Positions 1 through 10,996 of a stretch of DNA of 64,000 nucleotides are shown here, piece by piece. The stretch is taken from positions 62,001-126,000 of the forward strand of contig NZ_QETK01000005.1 of the NCBI RefSeq assembly GCF_003105155.1. The letters run 5' to 3'. Position 1 is the stretch's first letter. Each line of letters opens with the position of its first letter. The position numbers and the translations under genes were made by a program. Source of the stretch: Pseudomonas sp. SDI. GTDB taxonomy: Bacteria; Pseudomonadota; Gammaproteobacteria; Pseudomonadales; Pseudomonadaceae. The notes below the pieces were generated by a model that searched no databases, was not told the origin of the DNA, and saw only the letters and a list, made by a program, of their open reading frames with translations.

Positions 1-1
1 G

Positions 2-241
2 GTCAGCTTCGAAGGTCGCTTCGGTGGGGTGTCGCACACCCTGTTCGTGCCGTGTGGCGCGATTCTCGGTATCTATGCCCGTGAAAATGGTCAGGGCATG
101 GTGTTCGAGCTCGAGCCGTCGATCATCGACGAAGACGACGATCTTGAAGAGGATGGCGTTGAGCCGGATGACGATGGTCCGCCGAGCGGTGGTCAGCCGC
201 CGCGCCCGAGCGGTCGGCCGAGCCTGAAGGTTGTGAAGTAA
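2..241 (+). CDS. sspB: ClpXP adaptor SspB (3' end only)
   Basis: This is the C-terminal part of SspB, the adaptor that delivers ssrA-tagged peptides to the ClpXP protease. The gene starts upstream of the window, and about 79 codons remain in frame 2. The stretch FGGVSHTLFVPCGAILGIYA followed by ENGQGMVFE is the end of the conserved peptide-binding fold. After it comes a very acidic, flexible linker (DEDDDLEEDG) and the short terminal motif RPSLKVVK, which in SspB docks onto the ClpX zinc-binding domain. sspB normally follows sspA. Here it is convergent with suhB and shares a terminator with it. The identification is firm despite truncation. Confidence 0.93.
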   Translation, partial: VSFEGRFGGVSHTLFVPCGAILGIYARENGQGMVFELEPSIIDEDDDLEEDGVEPDDDGPPSGGQPPRPSGRPSLKVVK

Positions 242-250
242 TTCAGGCGC

Positions 251-290
251 AAAAAAAATCCGACAACCCATGAGGGTGTCGGATTTTTTT
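251..290. terminator. Bidirectional intrinsic terminator between sspB and suhB
   Basis: An A-run, a stem AAAATCCGACACCC-type arm (AATCCGACAACCC on the left, GGGTGTCGGATT on the right, one bulge) and a T-run of seven. Read on either strand it is a hairpin followed by U residues. It lies between the stop codons of two convergent genes, so it probably ends both transcripts. Confidence 0.88.
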
Positions 291-333
291 ATGCCCGCAG
301 ATCAGGCGCCGGGCCTGATCTGGTCGCCGGGTC

Positions 334-1152
334 TCAGCGTTTGGCCGAGGCTGGCAGGTGCGGCTGGATGGCGGTCAGTACGGCCTTGAAGCACTTGATG
401 TTGCCGGCTACGACGTGGCCTTTTTCGAGGAAGTCGTGACCGCCGGTGAAGTCGCTCACCAGGCCGCCCGCTTCCTGGATCAGCAGGGCGCCTGCAGCCA
501 TGTCCCATTCGGACAGGCCTGACTCCCAGAAGGCGTCGTAGCGACCGGCGGCAACGTAGGCCAGGTCCAGGCTGGCGGCGCCGGCGCGGCGGATGCCGGC
601 GGTCTGGCCGACCAGGGCGCGGAACATGCCCAGGTAGTTGTCGAGGTCTTCCATCTGGTTGTCGCGGAACGGGAAGCCGGTACCCAGCAGGGCGCCTTCC
701 AGGCTGCTGCGGGCGCTGACGCGCAGACGGCGACCGTTCAGTTGGGCGCCACGGCCACGGCTGGCGGTGAATTCTTCCTGGCGGACAGGGTCGAGAACAA
801 CGGCGTGTTCCAGGCGGCCACGGTATTTGCAGGCAATGCTGACCGCGAAGTGCGGAACGCCACGCAGGAAGTTGGTGGTGCCATCCAGTGGGTCGATGAT
901 CCACAGGTAGTCCTTGCCTTCCTCGCCGGTGCCGGCGTGCAGGCCGGTTTCTTCGCCGTAGATGGAATGGTTCGGGTAGGCTTTGCGCAGGGCATTGATG
1001 ATGGTCTGCTCGGCAGCACGGTCTACTTCGGACACATAGTCCTTGGCGTCTTTTTCATCAACCTTGATGCTATCCAGGCGCTCGATGGAGCGGAAAATCA
1101 GTTCACTGGCGCTGCGGGCGGCGCGCAGCGCGATATTCAGCATGGGCTGCAT
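334..1152 (-). CDS. suhB: Inositol-1-monophosphatase family protein SuhB
   Basis: SuhB hydrolyses inositol phosphates. In gammaproteobacteria it also acts with Nus factors in rRNA transcription antitermination. The predicted protein has 272 residues, close to the family's usual 267. The metal-binding motifs are visible in order: GEE (in SIYGEETG), then WIIDPLDGTTNF, then the C-terminal WDMAAGALLIQEAGG. The start at 1152 (MQPMLNIALRAARSASELI) is preceded by AGGTGA at good spacing and matches the family N-terminus. A longer open frame runs to 1665 but overlaps trmJ on the other strand and lacks family similarity. It is divergent from trmJ, with 145 bp between them for promoters. Confidence 0.95.
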   Translation of the reverse strand: MQPMLNIALRAARSASELIFRSIERLDSIKVDEKDAKDYVSEVDRAAEQTIINALRKAYPNHSIYGEETGLHAGTGEEGKDYLWIIDPLDGTTNFLRGVPHFAVSIACKYRGRLEHAVVLDPVRQEEFTASRGRGAQLNGRRLRVSARSSLEGALLGTGFPFRDNQMEDLDNYLGMFRALVGQTAGIRRAGAASLDLAYVAAGRYDAFWESGLSEWDMAAGALLIQEAGGLVSDFTGGHDFLEKGHVVAGNIKCFKAVLTAIQPHLPASAKR

Positions 1153-1297
1153 GGACGTTTCACCTAGGTCGTTAAAGAAAGCCGGACATTCTAGCAGAAA
1201 ACTTTTCGCGAAGAAGGGCCTCATTCGCTTTCGTAGCGTAACGTCCGTCGGTTCTGTAAGATTTGCTCCCCTTTTTCCATGTCTGTGAGCGCCTGCC

Positions 1298-2071
1298 GTG
1301 CTGCAAAATATTCGTGTTGTCCTGGTCAACACCAGCCATCCCGGCAATATCGGTGGGGCTGCGCGCGCCATGAAGAACATGGGGCTGTCGCGCCTGGCGC
1401 TGGTCGATCCACTGCACTTCCCGAGCCCGGAGGCTGCCGCACGCGCCTCCGGTGCCGATGACGTGCTGGCCGGCGCCCAGGTAGTCGCCAGTCTTGAAGA
1501 GGCGCTGGTTGGCTGCACCCTGGTGGTCGGCACCAGTGCCCGCGACCGTCGCCTGCCGTGGCCGATGCTCGACCCGCGCGAGTGTGGCGCGAAGACCGTC
1601 GAGCAGGCCGCAGGGGGTTGCGAGGTCGCCCTGGTGTTCGGTCGCGAGCACTCCGGGCTGACCAACGAGGAGTTGCAGCGCTGTCATTATCATGTGCACA
1701 TTCCGTCGAATCCGGACTTCAGCTCGCTGAACCTCGGTGCGGCGGTGCAGGTGCTGGCCTACGAAGTGCGCATGGCCTGGCTGGGGCAGCAGGAGCAGTC
1801 AGCCGGGTTGGAGAAAACCGAGGTCGTGCCGGCGCGCACTGAAGAGCTGGCCACCATGGATGAAATGGAAGGGTTCTACGGGCACCTGGAGCAGGCGCTG
1901 GTCGAGATCGGTTTCCTTGATCCGGCCAACCCGCGCCACCTGATGTCGCGCCTGCGCCGCCTGTATGGGCGCAGCTCGGTCAATCGTTCGGAAATGAGCA
2001 TTTTGCGTGGCATCCTCACCGAAACCCAGAAAGCGGCCCGGGGCGATGCGCATAAACGGAAGGATCAATGA
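1298..2071 (+). CDS. trmJ: tRNA (cytidine/uridine-32-2'-O)-methyltransferase TrmJ
   Basis: TrmJ methylates the ribose 2'-OH of nucleotide 32 in the anticodon loop of several tRNAs, using S-adenosylmethionine. The N-terminal half is a SPOUT (knotted SpoU-type) methyltransferase domain: [20 protein letters not shown] is the conserved N-terminal motif, with [15 protein letters not shown] and [18 protein letters not shown] forming the cofactor knot. The C-terminal part is a helical extension. The start is a GTG. The stop codon overlaps the cysE start (ATGA), so the two genes are probably translationally coupled. Length, 257 residues, is normal. Confidence 0.95.
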   Translation: MLQNIRVVLVNTSHPGNIGGAARAMKNMGLSRLALVDPLHFPSPEAAARASGADDVLAGAQVVASLEEALVGCTLVVGTSARDRRLPWPMLDPRECGAKTVEQAAGGCEVALVFGREHSGLTNEELQRCHYHVHIPSNPDFSSLNLGAAVQVLAYEVRMAWLGQQEQSAGLEKTEVVPARTEELATMDEMEGFYGHLEQALVEIGFLDPANPRHLMSRLRRLYGRSSVNRSEMSILRGILTETQKAARGDAHKRKDQ

Positions 2072-2853
2072 TGTTCGAGCGTCTGCGTGAAGATATCCAA
2101 AGCGTTTTCCACCGAGACCCGGCGGCGCGCAATGCCTTTGAAGTGCTGACCTGCTACCCGGGCATGCATGCGATCTGGCTGCATCGCGCGGCGCACTGCC
2201 TGTGGAAAAAGGATTGGAAATGGCTGGCCCGGCTGGTCTCGAACTTTGGGCGCTGGATGACCGGCATCGAGATTCATCCGGGGGCCAAGGTCGGTCGGCG
2301 CTTTTTCATCGATCATGGTATGGGCATTGTCATCGGCGAGACCGCCGAGATCGGCGACGATGTCACCCTCTATCAGGGCGTGACCCTGGGCGGCACCAGC
2401 TGGAACAAAGGTAAGCGTCACCCGACCCTGGAAGACGGCGTGGTGGTTGGTGCCGGGGCCAAGGTGCTTGGTCCGTTTACCGTCGGCGCCGGGGCCAAGA
2501 TCGGTTCCAATGCCGTGGTCACCAAGGCGGTGCCGGCTGGTGCCACTGCGGTAGGCATTCCGGGGCGAATCATCGTCAAGTCCGATGGCGAGCAGGAGGC
2601 CCGGCGCAAGGCCATGGCCGAGAAGATCGGTTTCGATGCCTATGGCGTCAGCGAAGACATGCCCGACCCGGTGGCCCGCGCCATCGGCCAGTTGCTTGAC
2701 CACCTGCAGGCGGTCGATGGGCGTCTGGAGGATATGTGCGGCGCCCTGAAGAACCTGGGCAGCGACTATTGCGCCAAGGAGCTGCCGGCGCTGCGCGATG
2801 AAGACTTCGCCGGGGTCAAGGCTGATCTGCGTAGCGACACGTCGGCGCATTGA
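2068..2853 (+). CDS. cysE: Serine O-acetyltransferase
   Basis: CysE transfers acetyl from acetyl-CoA to L-serine, giving O-acetylserine, the acceptor of sulfide in cysteine synthesis. The 261-residue protein has an N-terminal helical region and a left-handed beta-helix of hexapeptide repeats ([20 protein letters not shown], then [15 protein letters not shown]). The catalytic HG pair is in the [15 protein letters not shown] stretch. It overlaps trmJ by 4 bp and lies just upstream of the isc operon, whose cysteine desulfurase uses the product of this pathway. The C-terminus is somewhat longer than in the E. coli enzyme's core, as is usual in Pseudomonas. Confidence 0.96.
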   Translation: MMFERLREDIQSVFHRDPAARNAFEVLTCYPGMHAIWLHRAAHCLWKKDWKWLARLVSNFGRWMTGIEIHPGAKVGRRFFIDHGMGIVIGETAEIGDDVTLYQGVTLGGTSWNKGKRHPTLEDGVVVGAGAKVLGPFTVGAGAKIGSNAVVTKAVPAGATAVGIPGRIIVKSDGEQEARRKAMAEKIGFDAYGVSEDMPDPVARAIGQLLDHLQAVDGRLEDMCGALKNLGSDYCAKELPALRDEDFAGVKADLRSDTSAH

Positions 2854-2937
2854 CAGAAGGGGCGTGTGCTGGCGCCCCGACTTTGCTATCCTTTGCGCCG
2901 CCATTCAGGCGCAAACCCGACTAAAGCACTAGGTCTT

Positions 2938-2970
2938 ATAGTTGACTTAAATGCTCGGGAATCGCATACT
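2938..2970 (+). promoter_or_regulatory. isc operon promoter with overlapping IscR type-1 site
   Basis: A -35 box TTGACT (2942-2947), a 17-bp spacer and a -10 box CATACT (2965-2970). The 25 bp from 2938 to 2962 begin ATAGTTGACT, an exact match to the left half of the published type-1 IscR consensus. The right half (GCTCGGGAAT) matches 7 of 10 positions. Overlap of the site with the -35 box implies repression by [2Fe-2S]-IscR, as in E. coli. The match was made by eye from a remembered consensus. Confidence 0.8.
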
Positions 2971-3007
2971 CGCACCCATTCCGTAACTCCCGTGGTACTA
3001 ACTAGCC

Positions 3008-3499
3008 ATGCGACTGACTACCAAAGGCCGATACGCCGTGACCGCCATGCTCGACCTGGCCTTGCACGCGCAAAATGGGCCGGTGTCCCTGGCCGACATC
3101 TCTGAACGCCAAGGTATTTCCCTTTCCTACCTGGAGCAGCTGTTCGCCAAGCTGCGTCGCAGCAGCCTGGTCTCCAGTGTGCGCGGGCCGGGCGGCGGCT
3201 ATCAGCTGTCGCGGGACATGGCGACCATTCAGGTGGCGCAGGTAATCGATGCGGTCAACGAATCCGTCGATGCTACCCGCTGCCAGGGCCTGGGTGACTG
3301 CCACGCCGGCGATACCTGCCTGACCCACCACCTGTGGTGCGACCTCAGCCAGCAGATCCACGAATTCCTGAGCGGCATCAGCCTGGCCGACCTTGTGACT
3401 CGCCGTGAGGTACAAGAAGTCGCCCAGCGTCAGGACCTGCGCCGCATTGCCGGCCGTAAACCGCAGCTGGACAAGATTGAGACGTCCGCCGTCGAATGA
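3008..3499 (+). CDS. iscR: Fe-S cluster-sensing transcriptional regulator IscR
   Basis: IscR is an Rrf2-family winged-helix regulator that binds a [2Fe-2S] cluster and represses its own operon when clusters are plentiful. The N-terminus [20 protein letters not shown] and the wing [13 protein letters not shown] are typical. The cluster-ligand cysteines are C92, C98 and C104, with H107 as the usual fourth ligand and a further C111. The protein has 163 residues, normal for the family. It is the first gene of the isc operon, followed 43 bp later by iscS, with a matching IscR-type operator in the promoter just upstream. Confidence 0.97.
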   Translation: MRLTTKGRYAVTAMLDLALHAQNGPVSLADISERQGISLSYLEQLFAKLRRSSLVSSVRGPGGGYQLSRDMATIQVAQVIDAVNESVDATRCQGLGDCHAGDTCLTHHLWCDLSQQIHEFLSGISLADLVTRREVQEVAQRQDLRRIAGRKPQLDKIETSAVE

Positions 3500-3542
3500 C
3501 CGTTTCGAACGAGCGACGCGCCTGCCTGATAGGAGATATTCA

Positions 3543-4757
3543 ATGAAGTTGCCGATCTACCTCGATTATTCCGCGACCACGCCGGTCGACCCACGCGTCG
3601 CCCAGAAGATGAGCGAATGCCTGCTGGTCGACGGGAACTTCGGTAACCCGGCCTCGCGCTCCCACGTCTTTGGCTGGAAAGCCGAAGAGGCGGTCGAGAA
3701 CGCCCGCCGTCAGGTTGCCGACCTGGTCAATGCCGACCCGCGTGAAATCGTCTGGACCAGCGGTGCTACCGAGTCCGACAACCTGGCAATCAAAGGTGTC
3801 GCGCACTTCTATTCGACCAAGGGCAAGCACATCATCACCTCCAAGATCGAGCATAAAGCGGTCCTGGACAGCACCCGCCAGCTGGAACGTGAAGGCTTCG
3901 AAGTTACCTACATCGAGCCAGGGGCTGATGGTCTGATCACTCCGGCCATGGTCGAGGCAGCGCTGCGTGACGACACCGTGCTGGTTTCGATCATGCACGT
4001 GAACAACGAAATCGGCACCATCAACGACATCGCCGCCATCGGCGAGCTGACCCGCAGCCGCGGCGTCATGTTCCACGTCGATGCTGCACAGTCCACCGGC
4101 AAGGTCGATATCGACCTGCAAAAGCTGAAGGTCGACCTGATGTCGTTCTCGGCGCACAAGACGTATGGCCCGAAAGGTATCGGCGCACTGTACGTCAGCC
4201 GTAAGCCACGCGTCCGTCTGGAGGCCACCATGCACGGCGGCGGTCACGAGCGCGGCATGCGTTCCGGCACCCTGGCGACCCACCAGATCGTCGGCATGGG
4301 CGAAGCGTTCGCCATCGCCAAGGAACTGATGGCTAGCGAGAACCTGCGCATCAAGGCCCTGAGCGATCGTTTCTACAAGCAGGTTGAAGGTCTGGAAGAG
4401 CTGTACATCAACGGCAGCATGACCGCGCGCATTCCGCACAACCTGAACCTGAGCTTCAACTACGTCGAAGGCGAGTCGCTGATCATGGCGCTCAAGGACC
4501 TGGCCGTTTCGTCCGGTTCCGCCTGTACTTCGGCTTCCCTCGAGCCGTCCTACGTGCTGCGTGCCCTGGGCCGCAACGACGAACTGGCGCACAGCTCGAT
4601 CCGCTTCACCTTCGGCCGCTTCTCCACCGAAGAAGAAATCGACTACGCCGCGCAGAAAGTCTGCGAGGCCGTAACCAAGCTGCGCGAATTGTCGCCGCTG
4701 TGGGATATGTACAAAGACGGCGTCGACATCTCCAAGATCGAGTGGGCTGCGCACTAA
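3543..4757 (+). CDS. iscS: Cysteine desulfurase IscS
   Basis: IscS is a PLP enzyme that converts L-cysteine to L-alanine and passes persulfide sulfur to IscU and to tRNA-thiolation partners. The 404-residue protein starts [18 protein letters not shown]. The PLP lysine sits in [12 protein letters not shown], and the mobile-loop catalytic cysteine in [14 protein letters not shown]. Both are at the expected places for a 404-residue IscS. The ATG at 3543 is preceded by AGGAGA, so the open frame extending back into iscR is not used. Second gene of the isc operon. Confidence 0.98.
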   Translation: MKLPIYLDYSATTPVDPRVAQKMSECLLVDGNFGNPASRSHVFGWKAEEAVENARRQVADLVNADPREIVWTSGATESDNLAIKGVAHFYSTKGKHIITSKIEHKAVLDSTRQLEREGFEVTYIEPGADGLITPAMVEAALRDDTVLVSIMHVNNEIGTINDIAAIGELTRSRGVMFHVDAAQSTGKVDIDLQKLKVDLMSFSAHKTYGPKGIGALYVSRKPRVRLEATMHGGGHERGMRSGTLATHQIVGMGEAFAIAKELMASENLRIKALSDRFYKQVEGLEELYINGSMTARIPHNLNLSFNYVEGESLIMALKDLAVSSGSACTSASLEPSYVLRALGRNDELAHSSIRFTFGRFSTEEEIDYAAQKVCEAVTKLRELSPLWDMYKDGVDISKIEWAAH

Positions 4758-4803
4758 GTAGTCGCCAGCAAGAGCGGCTCTCTGATGAGGAAGGAATTGC
4801 ACC

Positions 4804-5190
4804 ATGGCATACAGTGAAAAGGTCATCGACCACTACGAAAACCCGCGTAACGTCGGCAAGATGGACGCCGAAGATCCGGACGTAGGTACCGGCATGGTCG
4901 GCGCTCCGGCGTGCGGCGACGTGATGCGCCTGCAGATCAAGGTCAACGAGCAGGGCGTTATCGAAGACGCCAAGTTCAAGACCTACGGCTGCGGTTCGGC
5001 GATCGCTTCCAGCTCCCTTGCCACCGAGTGGATGAAGGGCAAGACCCTGGACGAAGCGGAAACCATCAAGAACACCCAGCTGGCCGAAGAGCTGGCGCTG
5101 CCGCCGGTCAAGATCCACTGCTCGGTTCTCGCCGAAGACGCCATCAAGGCGGCCGTTCGCGATTACAAGCAGAAGAAAGGTTTGCTCTAA
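4804..5190 (+). CDS. iscU: Fe-S cluster assembly scaffold IscU
   Basis: IscU is the scaffold on which sulfur from IscS and iron are assembled into a [2Fe-2S] cluster, which HscA/HscB then release. The three cluster cysteines are C37, C63 and C106, with the stabilising D39 and H105. The LPPVK motif recognised by the HscA chaperone is at residues 99-103. The length, 128 residues, is standard. The gene lies 46 bp after iscS and is followed by iscA, hscB and hscA, so all partners are encoded together. Confidence 0.98.
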   Translation: MAYSEKVIDHYENPRNVGKMDAEDPDVGTGMVGAPACGDVMRLQIKVNEQGVIEDAKFKTYGCGSAIASSSLATEWMKGKTLDEAETIKNTQLAEELALPPVKIHCSVLAEDAIKAAVRDYKQKKGLL

Positions 5191-5217
5191 GTCGCCTGTT
5201 ACAGGTAAGGAGTCTCG

Positions 5218-5541
5218 ATGGCTATCAGCATGACAGAAGCCGCCGCCAACCACGTGCGGCGCTCCCTCGAAGGTCGCGGCAAGGGTGACGGCATCCGCCT
5301 GGGCGTTCGTACCACCGGCTGCTCCGGTCTGGCCTATGTGCTGGAGTTCGTCGACGAGCCAGCCAGCGAAGACCAGGTGTTCGAAAGTCACGGCGTGAAA
5401 GTGATCATCGACCCGAAGAGCCTGGTTTACCTCGACGGCACCGAACTGGATTTCGTCAAGGAAGGGTTGAACGAAGGCTTCAAGTTCAACAACCCCAACG
5501 TGCGCGGTGAATGTGGCTGCGGCGAAAGCTTCAACGTCTGA
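5218..5541 (+). CDS. iscA: A-type Fe-S carrier protein IscA
   Basis: IscA is an A-type carrier that accepts clusters (mainly for [4Fe-4S] delivery) or iron and passes them to target enzymes. The 107-residue protein shows the three invariant cysteines C35, C99 and C101 (the last two in GECGCGESF). GGAG at good spacing precedes the ATG. It lies between iscU and hscB in the isc operon. Confidence 0.97.
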   Translation: MAISMTEAAANHVRRSLEGRGKGDGIRLGVRTTGCSGLAYVLEFVDEPASEDQVFESHGVKVIIDPKSLVYLDGTELDFVKEGLNEGFKFNNPNVRGECGCGESFNV

Positions 5542-5550
5542 GGCTGAGTT

Positions 5551-6072
5551 GTGGGTACTCCTTGTCATTTCGCCTTGTTCGGCCTGCAGCCGGGCTTTCG
5601 TCTGAACCTCGAGCAACTGGCCACTCGCTACCGCGAGTTGGCCCGTGAGGTGCACCCGGACCGTTTTGCCGATGCCTCCGAGCGCGAGCAGCGCCTGGCA
5701 CTGGAACAGTCCGCGGGCCTCAACGAAGCCTATCAGACCCTCAAGAGCGCTCCACGCCGGGCGCGCTACCTGTTGGCCATCAGCGGTGCCGAAGTGCCGC
5801 AGGAAGTCACTGTCCACGATCCCGAGTTTCTCTTCCAGCAGATGCAATGGCGCGAAGAACTCGAGGACCTGCAGGACAGTGCCGACCTCGACGGTGTCAG
5901 CACCTTCAAGCGCCGTCTGAAAGTTGCGCAGGAAGCACTCAACGAGGACTTCGCCGCCTGCTGGGACGATGCTGCGCAGCGTGAACAGGCCGAGCGCCTG
6001 ATGCGCCGTATGCAGTTCCTCGACAAGCTCGCCTACGAAGTGCGCCAGCTGGAAGAGCGCCTCGACGATTAA
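5551..6072 (+). CDS. hscB: J-domain co-chaperone HscB
   Basis: HscB brings IscU to HscA and stimulates the HscA ATPase. The N-terminal J domain carries the HPD motif in [10 protein letters not shown] (near residue 35). The C-terminal helical domain that binds IscU follows. The GTG start lies 9 bp after the iscA stop. The length, 173 residues, is normal. The next gene encodes its Hsp70 partner. Confidence 0.96.
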   Translation: MGTPCHFALFGLQPGFRLNLEQLATRYRELAREVHPDRFADASEREQRLALEQSAGLNEAYQTLKSAPRRARYLLAISGAEVPQEVTVHDPEFLFQQMQWREELEDLQDSADLDGVSTFKRRLKVAQEALNEDFAACWDDAAQREQAERLMRRMQFLDKLAYEVRQLEERLDD

Positions 6073-6114
6073 CCCGGTGTCGCCGTTGGCGACGCCTTTG
6101 GTATTCAGAAAAGC

Positions 6115-7979
<1,865 letters not shown>

Positions 7980-7980
<1 letters not shown>

Positions 7981-8321
7981 TGCCGCAGGTGACATTTCTG
8001 CCCCACGAGAAGTTCTGTCCGGAGGGGTTGACCGTCGAAGTGCCGCCGGGAACTAACGTTCTTGAGCTAGCCCACGACCATCACATCGAGATCGAAAGCG
8101 CTTGCGGTGGCGTTCGTGCCTGCACCACCTGCCACTGCATCGTGCGCAAGGGCTTCAACTCGCTGGAAGAGGCCGACGAGCTCGAGGAAGACATGCTGGA
8201 CAAGGCGTGGGGCCTGGAGCCGCAGTCGCGCCTGTCGTGCCAGGTGGTGGTTGGCGAGGAAGACCTGACCATCGAAATACCGAAATACTCGCTCAACCAC
8301 GCTGCCGAAGCGCCGCACTGA
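7980..8321 (+). CDS. fdx: [2Fe-2S] ferredoxin of the ISC system
   Basis: This adrenodoxin-type ferredoxin supplies electrons for cluster assembly. The cluster ligands are C42, C48, C51 and C87, in CGGVRACTTC and LSCQV. An extra cysteine, C53, is also present. The length is 113 residues. The ATG overlaps the hscA stop codon (TAATG). iscX follows after 14 bp. Confidence 0.96.
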
Positions 8322-8335
8322 TTCTGGGAGCCGAC

Positions 8336-8536
8336 ATGAGTCTGAAATGGGTTGATGTACTTGAGATCGCAATTCAACTTGCCGAAAGCAAGCCGGAAGT
8401 CGATCCTCGTTATGTGAATTTCGTCGATCTGCATCAGTGGGTGCTGGCATTGCCGGAGTTCAGCGACGATCCGAGCCGTGGTGGCGAGAAGGTTCTCGAA
8501 GCCATCCAGGCCGCCTGGATCGAAGAAGCTGACTGA
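8336..8536 (+). CDS. iscX: Fe-S assembly protein IscX (YfhJ)
   Basis: IscX is a small acidic protein that binds IscS and tunes sulfur transfer, possibly as an iron-dependent regulator. The protein has 66 residues and starts MSLKWVDVLEIAIQLAESKP. The conserved acidic surface residues lie in DPRYVNFVDLHQWV and PEFSDDPSR. GGGAG lies 5 bp before the ATG. It is the last gene of the isc operon and is followed by a hairpin that also serves the ndk promoter region. Confidence 0.94.
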   Translation: MSLKWVDVLEIAIQLAESKPEVDPRYVNFVDLHQWVLALPEFSDDPSRGGEKVLEAIQAAWIEEAD

Positions 8537-8566
8537 GCGCACGCTGCAGGTTAGGCAATCCCCCTG

Positions 8567-8596
8567 AACCCGCGTATAATTCGCGGGTTTAATTTT
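8567..8596 (+). promoter_or_regulatory. Hairpin with TATAAT in its loop between iscX and ndk
   Basis: A perfect 8-bp inverted repeat, AACCCGCG (8567-8574) and CGCGGGTT (8582-8589), with the 7-base loop TATAATT and then TAATTTTT. As RNA it is an intrinsic terminator for the isc operon. As DNA its loop is a consensus -10 box for ndk, 48 bp before the start codon. A weak -35 (TTAGGC, 8551-8556) is 18 bp upstream. Both roles may be real. Confidence 0.7.
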
Positions 8597-8627
8597 TCGC
8601 TTCACTTACTGTTTCTGGAGTTACACC

Positions 8628-9053
8628 ATGGCTGTTCAACGTACTTTCTCCATCATCAAGCCTGACGCCGTTGCCAAGAACGTGATCGGCAAGATCACCA
8701 CTCGCTTCGAAGACGCTGGCCTGAAAATCGTTGCTTCGAAAATCAAGCAACTGTCCAAAGCCGAAGCTGAAGGCTTCTACGCCGAGCACGCTGAGCGTGG
8801 CTTCTTCGCTGACCTGGTTGCCTTCATGACTTCCGGCCCGGTTGTCGTTCAGGTCCTGGAAGGCGAAAACGCCATCGCTCGCAACCGTGAGCTGATGGGC
8901 GCTACCAACCCTAAAGAAGCTGCTGCCGGCACCATCCGTGCTGACTTCGCCGAGTCCATCGACGCCAACGCCGTTCACGGTTCGGACTCCGAAGCCGCTG
9001 CTGCTCGCGAAATCGCTTACTTCTTCGCAGCTACCGAGGTAACCACTCGCTAA
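8628..9053 (+). CDS. ndk: Nucleoside diphosphate kinase
   Basis: Ndk transfers gamma-phosphate from ATP to nucleoside diphosphates through a phosphohistidine, balancing NTP pools. The 141-residue protein starts [20 protein letters not shown]. The catalytic histidine is H117 in [12 protein letters not shown] lies about 8 bp before the ATG. Codon use is strongly biased toward GCT, CGT and GAA here, unlike the GCC/CGC-rich neighbours, which fits a highly expressed gene. Conserved position between isc and rlmN in pseudomonads. Confidence 0.98.
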   Translation: MAVQRTFSIIKPDAVAKNVIGKITTRFEDAGLKIVASKIKQLSKAEAEGFYAEHAERGFFADLVAFMTSGPVVVQVLEGENAIARNRELMGATNPKEAAAGTIRADFAESIDANAVHGSDSEAAAAREIAYFFAATEVTTR

Positions 9054-9081
9054 GCGAAAGCTTTCGAGTGAGGGTGAATCC

Positions 9082-10224
9082 ATGACGACATCGACTGGCA
9101 AAACAAACCTGTTGGGGCTGACCCAGCCGGAAATGGAAAAGTTCTTCGACTCGATAGGGGAGAAGCGCTTCCGTGCCGGTCAGGTTATGAAATGGATTCA
9201 CCACTTTGGCGTCGACGATTTCGATGCCATGACGAACGTCGGCAAGGTCTTGCGCGAAAAGCTCAAGGCCTGTGCCGAAATTCGTGGTCCCGAAGTGGTC
9301 AGCGAGGACATTTCCAGCGACGGCACCCGTAAATGGGTGGTGCGCGTGGCGTCCGGCAGCTGCGTCGAGACCGTCTACATCCCTCAGGGCAAGCGTGGCA
9401 CGCTGTGTGTCTCGTCTCAGGCCGGTTGTGCCCTGGACTGCAGTTTCTGCTCCACCGGCAAGCAAGGTTTCAACAGCAACCTCACCGCCGCCGAGGTTAT
9501 CGGCCAGGTGTGGATTGCCAACAAATCGTTCGGCAGCATTCCGGCGACCGTCGACCGTGCCATCACCAACGTGGTGATGATGGGCATGGGCGAGCCGCTG
9601 CTGAACTTCGACAACGTGATCGCCGCCATGCGCATCATGATGGATGACCTGGGCTACGGCATCTCCAAACGCCGGGTTACCCTGTCGACGTCCGGCGTTG
9701 TGCCGATGATCGACCAGTTGGCCAAGCACATCGACGTGTCGCTGGCCCTGTCGCTGCACGCGCCAAACGACGCGCTGCGCAATGAACTGGTGCCGATCAA
9801 CAAGAAATACCCGCTCAAGATGCTGCTTGAGTCGTGCCAGCGCTACATGTCCGAACTCGGCGAAAAACGCGTCCTGACCATCGAATACACCCTGCTCAAG
9901 GACGTCAACGACAAGCCTGAGCACGCCGTGGAAATGGTTGAACTGCTGAAGAACGTCCCGTGCAAGGTCAACCTGATTCCGTTCAACCCGTTCCCGCACT
10001 CCGGCTACGAGCGTCCGAGCAACAATGCTATCAGGCGTTTCCAGGATCACCTGCACCACGCCGGCTTCAACGTCACCGTGCGTACCACCCGTGGCGAGGA
10101 TATCGACGCCGCCTGTGGTCAGCTGGTCGGCCAGGTCATGGACCGTACCCGTCGCAGTGAGCGTTACATCGCTGTGCGGCAACTGAACGCCGACGCCGAT
10201 GTCACCGGCGTGGCGGGCAACTAA
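9082..10224 (+). CDS. rlmN: Dual-specificity 23S rRNA/tRNA adenine-C2 methyltransferase RlmN
   Basis: RlmN methylates C2 of A2503 in 23S rRNA and of A37 in some tRNAs, by radical-SAM chemistry. The [4Fe-4S] cysteines C116, C120 and C123 form CALDCSFC. The methyl-carrying cysteines of the mechanism are expected near the C-terminus (AACGQLVG region) and are present. The protein has 380 residues, normal for the family. As an Fe-S enzyme it depends on the isc products encoded just upstream. Confidence 0.97.
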   Translation: MTTSTGKTNLLGLTQPEMEKFFDSIGEKRFRAGQVMKWIHHFGVDDFDAMTNVGKVLREKLKACAEIRGPEVVSEDISSDGTRKWVVRVASGSCVETVYIPQGKRGTLCVSSQAGCALDCSFCSTGKQGFNSNLTAAEVIGQVWIANKSFGSIPATVDRAITNVVMMGMGEPLLNFDNVIAAMRIMMDDLGYGISKRRVTLSTSGVVPMIDQLAKHIDVSLALSLHAPNDALRNELVPINKKYPLKMLLESCQRYMSELGEKRVLTIEYTLLKDVNDKPEHAVEMVELLKNVPCKVNLIPFNPFPHSGYERPSNNAIRRFQDHLHHAGFNVTVRTTRGEDIDAACGQLVGQVMDRTRRSERYIAVRQLNADADVTGVAGN

Positions 10225-10237
10225 GGCGAGAAGCGCC

Positions 10238-10996
10238 ATGTCCCTGCGCGTTGCGCTGTCGTTGCTGATTCTGACGCTGCTGGCCGGCTGCGTCAGTAGC
10301 GGCAGTTCCGACCCGTTGGTCAGCGACAAGGGCCGCGATGCAGCACGCGAGGCTTATGTGCAGTTGGGCCTGGGCTACTTGCAACAAGGCTTGACCGAAC
10401 GCGCCAAGGTGCCACTCAAGCAGGCGCTGCAACTGGATGCCGACGATGCCGCGGCCAATGCGGCGCTAGCCCTGGTGTTCCAGCGCGAAGACGAGCCGGC
10501 GCTGGCCGAAGCGCACTACCGCAAGGCTCTGGCAGCCAACCCCGACGACCCGCGGCTGCGTAACAATTACGGCAGTTTTCTCTATGCGCAGGGCCGATAT
10601 TCCCACGCGCTGAAGATGTTTCGCCAAGCGTCCACCGATACCCTGTATCCTGAGCGCTCACGGGTCTTCGAGAACCTTGGCCTGACCGCCATCAAGCTCG
10701 GCGAGCGTGACCAGGCGCGTGAATACCTGAACAAGGCTTTGAAGCTCAACCGGCAGCAACCGCGTGCGTTGCTGGAAATGGCTGAGTTGTCTTACGAAGA
10801 CAGGCATTATGTGCCAGCCCGTGACTTCTACGATCGTTTCAGCCAACTGAGCGACGCTAACGCCCGCAGCCTGCTGCTGGGCAGTCGTCTGGCAAACGTC
10901 TTTGAAGAGCGGAGCAAGGCCATCGATCTGGGCCTGCAATTACAACGACTTTATCCCGGTACGCCGGAATATCAGCAATACCTGTCGGAGCAATGA
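10238..10996 (+). CDS. pilF: Type IV pilus biogenesis lipoprotein PilF (PilW)
   Basis: PilF is the outer-membrane lipoprotein that pilots PilQ secretin assembly for type IV pili. A lipoprotein signal peptide is clear: MSLRVALSLLILTLLAGC, with the acylated cysteine at residue 18. Tandem TPR repeats fill the rest, for example AREAYVQLGLGYLQQGLTER and PDDPRLRNNYGSFLYAQGRY. I chose the ATG at 10238 because it gives the signal peptide. The stop overlaps the next start (ATGA). Confidence 0.93.
   Translation: MSLRVALSLLILTLLAGCVSSGSSDPLVSDKGRDAAREAYVQLGLGYLQQGLTERAKVPLKQALQLDADDAAANAALALVFQREDEPALAEAHYRKALAANPDDPRLRNNYGSFLYAQGRYSHALKMFRQASTDTLYPERSRVFENLGLTAIKLGERDQAREYLNKALKLNRQQPRALLEMAELSYEDRHYVPARDFYDRFSQLSDANARSLLLGSRLANVFEERSKAIDLGLQLQRLYPGTPEYQQYLSEQ

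Noticed and set aside
334..1665. Long 443-codon frame on the minus strand extending suhB upstream
   Set aside because: The extra 171 codons overlap trmJ and have no family similarity. The ATG at 1152 has a good ribosome-binding site and the SuhB N-terminus.
3405..3542. Upstream extension of iscS into iscR
   Set aside because: The ATG at 3543 has AGGAGA and gives the exact 404-residue IscS. The extension overlaps the iscR coding end.
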